Below, one piece after another: positions 48,410 through 57,903 of a stretch of 64,000 bases of DNA; within the stretch, counting starts at the first letter, position 1, and the number at the start of each line of letters is the position of its first letter. This stretch comes from an uncultured Tateyamaria sp. (GTDB lineage: Bacteria; Pseudomonadota; Alphaproteobacteria; Rhodobacterales; Rhodobacteraceae), in contig NZ_CANKXW010000006.1 in assembly GCF_947487805.1 (NCBI RefSeq), positions 1 through 64,000 of the forward strand, written 5' to 3'. The notes beneath the pieces were generated by a model. That model searched no databases. It was not told the DNA's origin and worked only from the letters and a program-made list of their open reading frames with translations. The position numbers and the translations under genes are program-made.

Positions 48410-49375
48410 CTATTTCATTCCAGACAGCGTGATCCCCTCGATAAAGCGGCGCTGCGCCAGCAGGAAAGCGACAATGAGCGGTGTGACGATCACAGTGGCC
48501 GTGGCCATCATCGGACCAAAGAACGACCCGTCCCCATCGCCCTTGAACTCGCGCAGACCCAAGGGGGGCGTGAACAGATCCCGGTTTCCGGTCACAACGA
48601 TGCGCGGCCAGAAATAGTCGTTCCAATGGGCCACAATGCTGAAGATCGCAAAGGCCAAAAGCGCGGGGATCGCAGTGGGCAGCATGACCCGCCAGACGAT
48701 GGCGAATTCCGACATCCCGTCCATGCGCGCCGCGTCGATCAGGTCGTCCGGCACGGTCATGAAGAACTGGCGCATCAGGAATATCCCGAAGACCGAGATT
48801 GTCCAGGGAACGACCAATGCGGCGTAGGTGTTGGTCAGCCCCAGCTTGGCCAGCATGATGTAGAGCGGCAGCGCGATGGCATGCACAGGGATCAGCAGGC
48901 AGAACAGCACGAGGCCAAACACCGCCTCACGCCCCCAGAATTTGAGCTTGGCCAATGCATAGGCAGCGGGCAAAGCCACAACGATCTGGATCAGGAAAAT
49001 CGAGACAGTGACGATGACACCGTTCAGCAAGTAGCGTATCAAAGGCGCCTCGGTGAAGGCCTTGGAATAGTTAAACACCGCGGGCCGCATCGAACAGTCC
49101 GCTTCCGTTTCCGCCAACAGTGCCGCCTGAACGCCAGCGTCATCTTGGCCGGGAAACCGCGTGCGTGCCGCTTCGATATCCGCACGGCCTGGTTGGCGCA
49201 GCGCGACACAGCGCGGATCGATCATCATCTCCTGACGCCCGAAAAAACCGCCGATCCCCCGGTCAATTTCGCCAGGACTTTTGAACGAATAACTGACCAT
49301 CATATAAAACGGCGCCAGCACGATGATTGCGCCAAGGATCAGCACCAGATGTTTCCACCAATCCCGCGTCATCAA
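48410..49375 (-). CDS. Ugp-like ABC permease (UgpE type) 1
   Basis: A 321-aa permease with six membrane segments and EAA-type loop 'IDAARMDGMSEFAIVWRVMLPTAIPALLAF'. An unusually long loop (IGGFFGRQEMMIDPRCVALRQPGRADIEAARTRFPG...) lies between helix 1 and 2, where typical family members are shorter. It overlaps the UgpA-type gene by 4 nt. Confidence 0.9.
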   Translation of the reverse strand: MMTRDWWKHLVLILGAIIVLAPFYMMVSYSFKSPGEIDRGIGGFFGRQEMMIDPRCVALRQPGRADIEAARTRFPGQDDAGVQAALLAETEADCSMRPAVFNYSKAFTEAPLIRYLLNGVIVTVSIFLIQIVVALPAAYALAKLKFWGREAVFGLVLFCLLIPVHAIALPLYIMLAKLGLTNTYAALVVPWTISVFGIFLMRQFFMTVPDDLIDAARMDGMSEFAIVWRVMLPTAIPALLAFAIFSIVAHWNDYFWPRIVVTGNRDLFTPPLGLREFKGDGDGSFFGPMMATATVIVTPLIVAFLLAQRRFIEGITLSGMK

Positions 49376-50337
49376 TAATGCACCTTCCGCTCGACCAGCC
49401 AGCGCTGGATCAGGGTCAGGAACATGACAAAAAGCAGGAACAGCATAGTAATGGCTGACCCGATCCCGATTAGGTTTTGCTGAATGCCCTTCTCGAAGAT
49501 CGCGAACATCATGACATAGGCGGATTTGTTCGGGCCACCGCCCTGAGGCCAGAAGGCTTCGATCGTGTCAAACACCTGAAAGGCTCGGATGCAGGAAATC
49601 GTGACGACAAACACCGTTGTCGGCCCAAGCGCGGGCCATGTGACCAGCCGAAACCGCTCCCACGCCGATTTAGCCCCGTCCATTTCAGCGGCGTGATAGA
49701 GTTCACGGTGAACCGATGTCAGACCCGCAAGGTAGAGCACCATGTTGAAGCCGAACCCTTGCCAGATGCCGATAAAGCACACGACCCAGATGGCATAGTC
49801 CCGGTCCCCCAGCCACAAAGGAAACCCGTCGGCGCAGCCGTTTGCCAAGAAGGGGATCACCTCGAACCACGTGCCGCAGGCCATCTCCAGCGTGCGGTTC
49901 ACCATGCCGATGGTAGGATGCAGCATGAATTCCCAAGCAATCGCCATCGCCAGCAGCGTGGCCATCACCGGCAGGAAATAGACGGTCTTGTAGATATCCC
50001 CGATCCGTCCCAGCGAATGCACCAGAAGCGCCGCCCCCAGCCCAAGGCCCACCGAAATCGGCACCGCGGTCACCACATAGGTAAAGGTCGCGATGAACAT
50101 CTTTTCATAGGTGGAGCGGGTGAAGAGCCGCTCATAATTCTGCACACCGACCCAATCAAAGCCCGAATTGCCCAGCGAATAGTTGCTGAACGACAGCACC
50201 CCGGCGACAAGCACAGGCACCAGAAGGATTAGGAACATCAAGGCCAGCGCTGGTCCCGCCAGACCCCAGGCCGTGCGGGCCTGCCTGTTCACCTGCGCTG
50301 GCTTGCGAGGGATCGCCGGGCTGTCAATCACTGCCAT
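49372..50337 (-). CDS. Ugp-like ABC permease (UgpA type) 1
   Basis: A 321-aa permease with six membrane segments and EAA loop 'YHAAEMDGAKSAWERFRLVTWPALGPTTVF'. A periplasmic insertion with two cysteines (LEMACGTWFEVIPFLANGCADGF) is present between helices and is not in the counterpart at 55762. I chose ATG 50337, one base after the stop of the ATPase gene. Confidence 0.9.
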   Translation of the reverse strand: MAVIDSPAIPRKPAQVNRQARTAWGLAGPALALMFLILLVPVLVAGVLSFSNYSLGNSGFDWVGVQNYERLFTRSTYEKMFIATFTYVVTAVPISVGLGLGAALLVHSLGRIGDIYKTVYFLPVMATLLAMAIAWEFMLHPTIGMVNRTLEMACGTWFEVIPFLANGCADGFPLWLGDRDYAIWVVCFIGIWQGFGFNMVLYLAGLTSVHRELYHAAEMDGAKSAWERFRLVTWPALGPTTVFVVTISCIRAFQVFDTIEAFWPQGGGPNKSAYVMMFAIFEKGIQQNLIGIGSAITMLFLLFVMFLTLIQRWLVERKVHY

Positions 50338-50338
50338 G

Positions 50339-51493
50339 TCAGGCCGCCTCAACCGGCTGGGACAGCGAGGCTTCAAAGCGCCGCTGGCGTTTTCCGTCGG
50401 CATCAAAAATCAGGGCATCCCTCAGATCAAAGCTCAGCCCGACGGAGGCACCAAGGCGCACCTTATGACGCTCTGTCGGCGCGGCGCGACACGTCACGCG
50501 CGTGGTCTGATCGGCTAGATCAACTTGCGCAAAAACTTCAGCTCCAAGGTTTTCTACATGCGTGACACTGCCAGTCAGGACAGGGTTCGATTCCGCCAGA
50601 CGCAAGGCTTCGGGCCGCAAACCCAGCTGGAACACATCCGATTGCGCGCCCTCCGCCGCACGGCCCATAGACTGTCCGAATAGCGAAAGCGCGCCGTCCC
50701 GAACTTCGACGGGTAGAATGTTCATTTTGGGCGAGCCAATAAATTCGGCCACGCGAATATCGCTCGGATCCTCGTAGATGACACTTGGCGCATCGCATTG
50801 CAGGATCTCGCCGTCCATCATTACGGCAATCCGGTCGGACATGGTCATCGCCTCGACCTGATCGTGGGTGACATAGATAAAGGTCGCGTTCAGCCGGCGG
50901 TGCAGTTGCGCGATTTCGGCGCGGGTCTGCACCCGCAGCTTGGCATCAAGGTTGGACAGTGGTTCATCCAGCAAAAAGGCTGCGGGCTCTCGGACCAAAG
51001 CGCGCCCTAGCGCCACCCTTTGGCGTTGACCACCCGAAAGCTGGCCCGGCTTGCGATCCAGAAGCGCGCTGATCTCAAGCATCTCGGCGGCGTGTTGCAC
51101 AGCCGAGGCAATGTCTGCGCGCTTGTTCTGGGCGCCGGGCAGAAAAGGCCCAATCACCGGCAACCTTTGGCTGGTCGATAGTGACCGCATGCGCAAGGGC
51201 ACAGCGATATTCTCTGCCACCGTCAGATGGGGGTAAAGTGCGTAAGACTGAAACACCATCGACAAGTTTCGGTCGGCCGCGCGCACCCCTGTGACGGTCT
51301 CGTTGCCGATGGCAATATCTCCACTGGTTGGATCCTCAAGCCCGGCGATGATCCGCAGCAATGTCGACTTGCCGCACCCCGAAGGCCCGACGAGCGACAC
51401 AAACTCCGCATCTTCGATTTCCAGCGTGACACCCTTGAGAACCTCGGTCTCGCCGAAACGCTTTTTCACTGATGTGATCGACAGTCCAGCCAT
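50339..51493 (-). CDS. Ugp/Mal-like ABC ATPase 1
   Basis: A 384-aa ATPase: Walker A GPSGCGKST, 'LSMVFQSYALYPHLTVAENIAVPL', signature LSGGQRQRVALGRAL, Walker B 'AFLLDEPLSNLDAK', H-loop 'YVTHDQVEAM', then the TOBE/OB regulatory domain (about 240-384). It has an extra segment (LSTSQRLPVIGPFLPGAQNK) before the signature, also seen in the other ATPase at 56649, linking the two systems. First gene of the operon; divergent from the LysR gene at 51601. Confidence 0.92.
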   Translation of the reverse strand: MAGLSITSVKKRFGETEVLKGVTLEIEDAEFVSLVGPSGCGKSTLLRIIAGLEDPTSGDIAIGNETVTGVRAADRNLSMVFQSYALYPHLTVAENIAVPLRMRSLSTSQRLPVIGPFLPGAQNKRADIASAVQHAAEMLEISALLDRKPGQLSGGQRQRVALGRALVREPAAFLLDEPLSNLDAKLRVQTRAEIAQLHRRLNATFIYVTHDQVEAMTMSDRIAVMMDGEILQCDAPSVIYEDPSDIRVAEFIGSPKMNILPVEVRDGALSLFGQSMGRAAEGAQSDVFQLGLRPEALRLAESNPVLTGSVTHVENLGAEVFAQVDLADQTTRVTCRAAPTERHKVRLGASVGLSFDLRDALIFDADGKRQRRFEASLSQPVEAA

Positions 51494-51600
51494 GCGATTC
51501 CCCCAACACGTGCCGGAACGCTACGGGTGCAACGCCACGAATTTGTGACGTCATATTAGTGAAACCGATGGGCTGTATGGGTTCCGTGAAAGGAGGCGGC

Positions 51601-52461
51601 ATGCGCCCAAATCACCATCAATTCGTTGCATTTGCCTATGTAGTGCGGGAGGGGAGTTTTTCCGCGGCAGCCCAAAGGATGGGTGTGACGCAGTCCACGA
51701 TTACGCAGCACATCGGGAACCTCGAAAAGGCTGTGGGCACACCTCTTCTTCGTCGCGGTCGCGACGGCGTAGAACTCACGCCGACGGGGCAGCAGTTTTA
51801 TGATTTGGCGGATCGCATGGTCGCTTTGGAAGCGGAAGTTTCCGAACGCCTTGAAGGCTTCAATGCCATGAAAAACGGGCGTCTGAACGTGATTGGCAAC
51901 GCGCCCCAACCCGCGTTAAGGATCATCGCTAAGTTCAGGCAGCGGTTCCCAGATATTCAGGTGAATTTTAGCCTCTATGATTGGTCAACGGCGACAAACA
52001 TGCTGCGCAATCGGCTGGCCGACGTTGGACTGATCACGGATGCGCCGAAATCGGACATGTGGGAACGTATCTTTATCGAAAGCGTCGACTACGTTTTGTA
52101 TTGCCCTGCGGGTCACGCATTTTCCAACTGGGACACAGTGTCCCTAAAAGATCTGTCATCGGAGACGCTAATCGTACCCGAAACAGGCTCATTGACGAGA
52201 AAACTCCTTGAAGAGGCGTGCGAAAAAAACAGCATCAAGCTGGACAGGATCGTCACCATGACCACATTTCCCTTGATGTATGAAGCGGTCCTTCAGGGCA
52301 TCGGCGTCGCGGTGTTCCTGCGCAACAGCAGCCTCATCGAAAAGTCGGTTGCCGAAATACCTATCCGCGAACTGCCGAGAACACACGATACGCACTTGAT
52401 CGCAACCAAGGATCGAGCCCGGTTAAAACTCGTTTCAGAGTTTATTAATTCGATTGGCTAA
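51601..52461 (+). CDS. LysR-family regulator
   Basis: A 286-aa LysR protein. HTH at residues about 5-60 ('FVAFAYVVREGSFSAAAQRMGVTQSTITQHIGNLEKAVGTPLLRRGRDGVELTPTG') and effector domain after about 90. Start at 51601 has AAAGGAGGCGGC in front. It is divergent from the Ugp-like operon 1 with 107 bp between, the usual layout for a LysR regulator of the neighbouring operon. The gap holds TGACGTCA (near 51550), a possible part of its site. Confidence 0.9.
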   Translation: MRPNHHQFVAFAYVVREGSFSAAAQRMGVTQSTITQHIGNLEKAVGTPLLRRGRDGVELTPTGQQFYDLADRMVALEAEVSERLEGFNAMKNGRLNVIGNAPQPALRIIAKFRQRFPDIQVNFSLYDWSTATNMLRNRLADVGLITDAPKSDMWERIFIESVDYVLYCPAGHAFSNWDTVSLKDLSSETLIVPETGSLTRKLLEEACEKNSIKLDRIVTMTTFPLMYEAVLQGIGVAVFLRNSSLIEKSVAEIPIRELPRTHDTHLIATKDRARLKLVSEFINSIG

Positions 52462-52466
52462 CATGC

Positions 52467-52500
52467 GGGGGGGCTCCGCGGAGTGAGCTACCCCCCCCCC
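52467..52500. repeat. Homopolymer hairpin G7...C10
   Basis: Seven G (52467-52473) and ten C (52491-52500) face each other around a short loop, directly after the LysR stop and just before the IS remnant. It may terminate the lysR transcript or mark slippage at an IS junction. Confidence 0.4.
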
Positions 52501-52567
52501 GAGATTCGAACACTGAAGTAAGCTGCGATTTGTTGTCTGGTGATCTTCAACACAAAGGAGATCAGTT

Positions 52568-53689
52568 GTGTCGAAACAGAAGCAACATCATCCAGAATTT
52601 AAAGCTAAGGTAGCGTTGGAGGCACTGAAGAGCGAGGAGACGGTCAGGGAGTTGGCCAGTCGGTTTGGGGTCCATCCGACGATGATCCACCGACGGAAGC
52701 GGGCTCTTCTTGAGGGCGCATCTGCTGTATTTGAGGGGGCGGGCAGGCACCGGAAGTCGATGAAGAGCAGGTCAAAGACCTACACGCCAAGATGGGGGAT
52801 TGGCCGTCACCAATGATTTTCTGGCCAGAAAACTCAAACCCTAGACCGGCAAGTCAGGCGTAATATGTTCGAGCTCGCCAACGCTGACTTGTCCATCGGT
52901 AAGCCATGCAAGCTGCTGTCAATCTCGCGGTCGTCATTTGACTACGAACCCAAGGGCGAGAGTGTGATGAACCTCGATCTGATGCGCGTGATCTACTGCC
53001 CGGCAGTCGAAACGCAGTTTCGATGAGAGGGGACAAGCAGTTCCTGGAGACACCTTTTTATGGCGTACGTCAGATGACGTGGCACGTGCGCAATGAAGAT
53101 CATCTCGTGAACGAGAAGCGCATCCGCCGTCTCATGCGGCTCATGGGTTTGATGCCGATCTATCAGAAGCCCAAAACCAGCAAAGCCACGAAGGGGCATA
53201 ATATTTACCCCTAACTGTTGCGCGGCCTTCGCATCGGTCGGCCCAATCAGGTCCCCCTCTCATCGCCGCAAGCGGCGACTGCCGGGCAGCGGGTGCGCAG
53301 AAATTACCTATCTGCCGAAGCGGCGTGGGTTTTATATTTGGTCGCCATCATGGACTGGCACACGCGCAAGGTACTGGCGTGGCGTATCTAGAACACGCTG
53401 GAAGCCGAGTTCTGTGTGGATGCCTTGAATGAAGCGATCCACAAGTTTGGCCCGCCCGAGATCATGAATACGGATCAGGGCAGCCAGTTCAGTTCATTTG
53501 CGTGGACTGACCGCCTGCGTCGATCAGGCATCCGCATCTCAATGGACGGCAAAGGCCGGTTCCTCCTCTCTCGGGCCATTGCTCCGCAATGCCCTGCCGG
53601 CAATGCATGGCGGCAAACCACCTGCTGTGACTTACTGGCAGCGATTTGAAACAACCAACCCCGATCAGCAGGTGCAAAGAGTAGCTTAA
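52568..53689 (+). pseudogene. Decayed IS3-family transposase (orfA + orfB)
   Basis: OrfA begins intact (52568, 'HHPEFKAKVALEALKSEETVRELASRFGVHPTMIHRRKRALLEGASAVFEG', the IS3-type HTH), then shifts frame near 52755; the missing end ('LAVTNDFLARKLKP') is readable in another frame. OrfB is broken by stops and deletions, with recognisable pieces: 'LSIGKPCKLLSISRSSFDYEPKGES', 'ETPFYGVRQMTWHVRNEDHLVNEKRIRRLMRLMGLMPIYQKPKTS', 'LVAIMDWHTRKVLAWRI', 'DALNEAIHKFGPPEIMNTDQGSQFSSFAWTDRLRRSGIRISMDGKGRF' (rve core) and a final 'TTNPDQQVQRVA'. It cannot encode a working transposase. I could not define the terminal inverted repeats. Confidence 0.85.
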
Positions 53690-54043
53690 ATCACGCCAGA
53701 TCTTGTGCAACTATTGGGGCGTAGCTCAATTCTGCGCTGCAGTTATATTCGTGAGACGGGTCATTCGCAGGCACCATTTCGACCGGAACCTATACTGTAC
53801 TCGCATGGTAGCTGCGTCAAACAAATAGGACGCGGACGAAGCAGCCGTCGGTTTGTGCAGCGTGAATGAACTTTTAATGCGCTTTACGTCGGCGAGGAAG
53901 TCAGCATGGTCAACCTGACCATTGCTACAGTGACAAGTAGCCCAAGATTGGGTTTCTGGGCCGAAATTCAGACGTTCAACGTGTTCACTTTTTCAGCTCA
54001 AAGAACCGGACCTAGGCGCCATTCCTGTCGCCTCCGCAAAGTG
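53690..54043. other. Gene-free gap, probable relict DNA
   Basis: A 354-bp stretch between the IS remnant and the phosphodiesterase gene. I see no credible gene; the only structure is a 7-bp inverted repeat ATGGTCA-ACC-TGACCAT at 53906-53922. Probably debris from the IS event. Confidence 0.5.
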
Positions 54044-54886
54044 TTACGACCAAGCAAAGAGTTCCGGGGCCAGAACAAGGTGGCGATCCAGGAAGTTTTC
54101 CATATGCACGACAACACTGTCGCTATTGCAAAGCACAACCGCGAGCTGGCCTGGCCCTTCTCGGCGCGGGACCGGGCTTACGTATTTGCCGCGCTCAGCG
54201 GGGATTGGGCCCGACCGTGCGATGGACATGGGTTCGATACTGTAATGCGCGCCGGCAAACGTGCAGAACGGGACGCCCCGATAGGTGCCGGATGTGGTCA
54301 TGTGAACATGGCCAGAAATGATCTGTCGTACGTGGGCGTGACCCAGGACGGCATCGGCAAATGCGTCGTTGTCTTGCAAGATGATAAAGTCGGTCTGCAC
54401 GTCAAAGGGCGCAATGTTGTGGTGCAGAACGATAACCACCGGCGTGTCCGGCACCTCGGCAAGACGCGCTTTCAACCAACCTATCTGGCGGGCCTCCAGT
54501 CGGCCCGCGCCGTGCAGTTCAGGATCAGATGTGTCGAGCACGATCACCCGGTGGTCGCCTGCGTCAATTACATGGTCGATACAGCCGCTGTCGGCATTGG
54601 CGTGAGCGGGCCCCATCACGTCCAGAAACGTCGGTCGGTGGTCGTGATTGCCCAGGGTCAGGTAGACAGGCGGGGTCAACGGCGCGATGGCCGTTTTGAA
54701 CCGCGCGTAGGCGGCGGCCTCTCCATGATCGGCGAGGTCCCCGGCAAAGACAACGAAATCGGCGTCCGCGTGTATGTCGTTGACGTAAGCGACGGCCCGG
54801 TTCAGACGGTCCAACGTATCGAGCCCATGGCTCAGCTTGCCTTCGGGAACCAAGTGGATGTCGGCGAGAACGACGAATTTCTGCAT
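54044..54886 (-). CDS. Calcineurin-like phosphodiesterase 3
   Basis: A 280-aa metallophosphoesterase: 'VLADIHLVPEG' (D-x-H), 'VVFAGDLADHGEAAAYA', 'LTLGNHDHR', 'IVLHHNIAPF' and 'QIISGHVHMTTSGTYRG'. It is a paralogue of the two at 45401 and 46177. Its start overlaps the permease stop by 1 nt (TAATG), tying it to the second Ugp-like importer. No signal peptide; a cytoplasmic phosphodiesterase acting after import is the simplest reading. Confidence 0.9.
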   Translation of the reverse strand: MQKFVVLADIHLVPEGKLSHGLDTLDRLNRAVAYVNDIHADADFVVFAGDLADHGEAAAYARFKTAIAPLTPPVYLTLGNHDHRPTFLDVMGPAHANADSGCIDHVIDAGDHRVIVLDTSDPELHGAGRLEARQIGWLKARLAEVPDTPVVIVLHHNIAPFDVQTDFIILQDNDAFADAVLGHAHVRQIISGHVHMTTSGTYRGVPFCTFAGAHYSIEPMSIARSGPIPAERGKYVSPVPRREGPGQLAVVLCNSDSVVVHMENFLDRHLVLAPELFAWS

Positions 54887-55758
54887 TAGCCTTTTACTCC
54901 GGTCATGGTGATGCCCCGGATGAACAGCCTGCGGGCAAAGAGGAACGCAATCACCATCGGTGCCGTGACCACGGTGGCAGAAGCGTAGGTGCGCCCGTAA
55001 TCCGTGTCGAAGGCGGATTGGTATTGCATCATCGACAGCGTGGCCGTCATTTTGTCCTGGCTCTGCACAACGATCAGAGGCCAATAGAGATCATTCCAGT
55101 GGGCCACAAAGCTGAACACACTGAAGGCCGCGATGGCCGGAACAGCGGAGGGCAGGATGAGGCGCAGGATAATCTCGATCTCGGAAAAACCGTCGACTCG
55201 TGCGGCCTGGATGATGCTGTCCGGAAAGCCGCGAAAGAACTGGCGAAACAGGAAGATCGCAAAGACCGAGACGATGAATGGGAACATCATCGCAAAGTAG
55301 GTATCAAGCAGACCAACCCGCACAAGCCCGATGTAAAGCGGGATGGAGGTCACATTGATCGGGATGGTGATCGCGGCAATTACCGTGCCGAACAGGATGG
55401 TGGAGCCGCGAAATTTCAGCTTGGCCAGGGCGTACGCGGCCGGGATGGCTGTGAGCAGTTGAATGATCAGGATGCCAATGCAGACGATCATGCTGTTCAT
55501 CAGGAACACGAGATACGGCTGTTCGAAAATCACGCCATAGTAATTCTCGAATCCTTTGAAGGTCTTGGGAATGATCGAGAAATCAGCGTCATAGACTTCA
55601 TCCGTGGGCTTCATGCTGGATGAGATCATCCAGATGAATGGAAACACCATGACCCATGCGCCAAGGAACAGCAGCACGCTTGTGATCACGCGGCCCAGGG
55701 ATTTGGGTTTGAACCGGTCAAACCAGAGGGCGGTGGGGGTTTGGGATATGTCTGCCAT
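54886..55758 (-). CDS. Ugp-like ABC permease (UgpE type) 2
   Basis: A 290-aa permease with six membrane segments and EAA loop 'IQAARVDGFSEIEIILRLILPSAVPAIAAF'. It lies 3 bp after the UgpA-type gene. No long insertion, unlike the counterpart at 48410. Confidence 0.9.
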   Translation of the reverse strand: MADISQTPTALWFDRFKPKSLGRVITSVLLFLGAWVMVFPFIWMISSSMKPTDEVYDADFSIIPKTFKGFENYYGVIFEQPYLVFLMNSMIVCIGILIIQLLTAIPAAYALAKLKFRGSTILFGTVIAAITIPINVTSIPLYIGLVRVGLLDTYFAMMFPFIVSVFAIFLFRQFFRGFPDSIIQAARVDGFSEIEIILRLILPSAVPAIAAFSVFSFVAHWNDLYWPLIVVQSQDKMTATLSMMQYQSAFDTDYGRTYASATVVTAPMVIAFLFARRLFIRGITMTGVKG

Positions 55759-55761
55759 GGC

Positions 55762-56649
55762 TCAGTAATGCACGTTGCGGTCGGAAAACAGCGCCTGGAC
55801 CAGCGCGAAGAGGAAGATGATTCCGAGGAAAAACAACGACAGCGCCGCCGAATAGCCCATGTTGAAATATTCGAACCCTTCGAGGAACGCGAGATAGAGG
55901 AACACCTCTGACGCCCGGTCGGGTCCGCCTTGGGTCAGGATCGCGACGGTGTCGAACAGCTTGAACGCCGTGATCGAACTGGTCACTGCCACGAACATCG
56001 CAGTGGGCCCCAGCATGGGCCAGGTCACGCGAAAGAACTTGTCGAGCGGATGATCGGCCCCATCAAGTGCTGCCGCCTCATAGAGGTTTTTGGGAATGGA
56101 CGTCAGCCCGGCCAGAAACAGCACCATGTTAAAGCCGATGATCGACCACAGTGAGATGATGGCGAGCGAATAGAGCACGACATCCTCGTTGCCGAACCAA
56201 TTGACCCGCGGCAGTCCGAAAAGCTGGAAGGTGTTGTTGATCACCCCTTGGCCCGAGTCCATCAGCGCGGCCCAGACCAGCGCCATGGCCGCCAAGGTAG
56301 AGGTCACCGGCAGGAAATAGAGCACCTCGAGGATCGAGCGGAATTGCTTTTGCTCTTGGATCGCAATCGCGATGATCAGACTGATGATGAACGCGCCGGG
56401 CAAGAAGAGGACGGCATAGAAGAAGGTGTTGTTCAACGCGTTGGCAAAAACCTTGTCGCCGAACATCTTTTGATAATTCTCGAAACCGACGAATTCGTAG
56501 TAGTCGCTGACCAGCGTGTAATCGGTCAGGCTGCCCAGAAAGACAAACAGGATCGGTATGATGTAGATCACCAGGATCAACAGGGTTGCGGGCAGGACCA
56601 GCAGATAAGCCAGGCGCGTCTGCGCACGCTGGAGCTTGGACGCCGCCAT
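55762..56649 (-). CDS. Ugp-like ABC permease (UgpA type) 2
   Basis: A 295-aa permease with six membrane segments and EAA loop 'YEAAALDGADHPLDKFFRVTWPMLGPTAMF'. Its start overlaps the ATPase stop by one base. It pairs with the permease at 54886. Confidence 0.9.
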   Translation of the reverse strand: MAASKLQRAQTRLAYLLVLPATLLILVIYIIPILFVFLGSLTDYTLVSDYYEFVGFENYQKMFGDKVFANALNNTFFYAVLFLPGAFIISLIIAIAIQEQKQFRSILEVLYFLPVTSTLAAMALVWAALMDSGQGVINNTFQLFGLPRVNWFGNEDVVLYSLAIISLWSIIGFNMVLFLAGLTSIPKNLYEAAALDGADHPLDKFFRVTWPMLGPTAMFVAVTSSITAFKLFDTVAILTQGGPDRASEVFLYLAFLEGFEYFNMGYSAALSLFFLGIIFLFALVQALFSDRNVHY

Positions 56650-57842
56650 TATGCCATCTCCGCGCGTGTTGCCGCGCCCACAACAGGGCGCAGGCGCTGC
56701 CCGTCTGCGCCAAAGAACAGCAATTGATTGGGGTTCAGCATCACCTCCAGCGCCTCGGATTGGGCAAGCATCCCCGCATTGCTGTAGGCGTCGCTTTTCT
56801 GCGCACGAATGCGAATGATGCCGTCCGGCGCATGTGCAAAGGCGCCGTGGATCAGGACTTCGGGTCCCAGATCCTCGATCAGGCGCTTGGTGAACGTGAC
56901 CATGTGTCCCTGTTTCGGGGCATGCGCTGCAACCAGCCCTTTGGCATTGGGCACGGATATCGTCTCTGGTCGAATGCCGATCTGGACGGGGCCGGTGGCC
57001 CCCAAGTCGATTGGCAACTGCGCCTCACCGATTGTGATCTGACCGGCGCGGCTTTCGCCAGCAGTGATGTTGATTTCGGGGCTGCCGATGAACTGGGCGA
57101 CATCAAGGTTTGCCGGATCGGAAAAGAGATCGTTGGGCGTGCCGACCTGCAACAGGTGCCCGGTTTGCAGCAACGCAACACGCCTGGACATCGTCATCGC
57201 CTCGACCTGGTCATGGGTCACATACACAAATGTCAGGCCAGAACTGGCATGGAGTTCCGTAATTTCGGAGCGGACCTGAACACGCAGCTTTGCATCAAGG
57301 TTCGACAGCGGTTCGTCCATCAGGAACACCTGTGGGTCACGCACCAGCGCACGGCCAAGGGCGACGCGTTGCCGCTGCCCGCCCGAAAGCTGGGCAGGCT
57401 TTCGATCAAGCAAATGGTCAATGTGCAATTGTTTAGAGACCTTTTCGACGCCCTCCCGGATGTGGGGCTGCGCCTTGCGTCCTGCGGGCGTGATGGAGCG
57501 CATCATCGGCAAGCGCGCATAAAGCGGCAGGCTTGCCATCACCAAGGGCATTGCCATGTTTTCGCCAACGCTCATGTGGGGATAAAGCGCGTAATCCTGG
57601 AAAACCATCGCGATGTTGCGATCTTTTGGTGCGGCATTGAGCATTGACTGACCATCAATCAATACATCACCGCTGTCGGGCTGTTCGAGACCCGCGATAA
57701 TGCGCAGCAAAGTGGATTTCCCGCAGCCGGACTGACCTACCAGCGAAACAAATTCGCCATCGTTCACATCTAGCGAGATATCATGAAGGACTGGCGTATC
57801 GCCAAAGGACTTCTTGATGTTTTTCAAGGTGAGCTGGGCCAT
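56649..57842 (-). CDS. Ugp/Mal-like ABC ATPase 2
   Basis: A 397-aa ATPase: Walker A GQSGCGKST, 'IAMVFQDYALYPHMSVGENMAMPL', signature LSGGQRQRVALGRAL, Walker B 'VFLMDEPLSNLDAK', H-loop 'YVTHDQVEAM', and a C-terminal TOBE domain. It shares with the ATPase at 50339 an extra segment before the signature (LPLYARLPMMRSITPAGRKAQ). It follows the binding-protein gene after a strong hairpin. Confidence 0.92.
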   Translation of the reverse strand: MAQLTLKNIKKSFGDTPVLHDISLDVNDGEFVSLVGQSGCGKSTLLRIIAGLEQPDSGDVLIDGQSMLNAAPKDRNIAMVFQDYALYPHMSVGENMAMPLVMASLPLYARLPMMRSITPAGRKAQPHIREGVEKVSKQLHIDHLLDRKPAQLSGGQRQRVALGRALVRDPQVFLMDEPLSNLDAKLRVQVRSEITELHASSGLTFVYVTHDQVEAMTMSRRVALLQTGHLLQVGTPNDLFSDPANLDVAQFIGSPEINITAGESRAGQITIGEAQLPIDLGATGPVQIGIRPETISVPNAKGLVAAHAPKQGHMVTFTKRLIEDLGPEVLIHGAFAHAPDGIIRIRAQKSDAYSNAGMLAQSEALEVMLNPNQLLFFGADGQRLRPVVGAATRAEMA

Positions 57843-57865
57843 GTGTCATCCATCAGGCAAGGAAA

Positions 57866-57892
57866 GTCCCGCGCCGATTGTCGGCGCGGGAC
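57866..57892 (-). terminator. Intercistronic hairpin after the binding-protein gene
   Basis: GTCCCGCGCCGA (57866-57877) and TCGGCGCGGGAC (57881-57892), a perfect 12-bp stem with a TTG loop and only a weak T stretch. It probably makes the upstream binding-protein mRNA more abundant than the rest. Confidence 0.65.
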
Positions 57893-57903
57893 AGGGAAAA
57901 CGC

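Noticed and set aside
53906-54889. Plus-strand frame opposite phosphodiesterase 3
   Set aside because: Antisense shadow; the minus strand has all metallophosphoesterase motifs.
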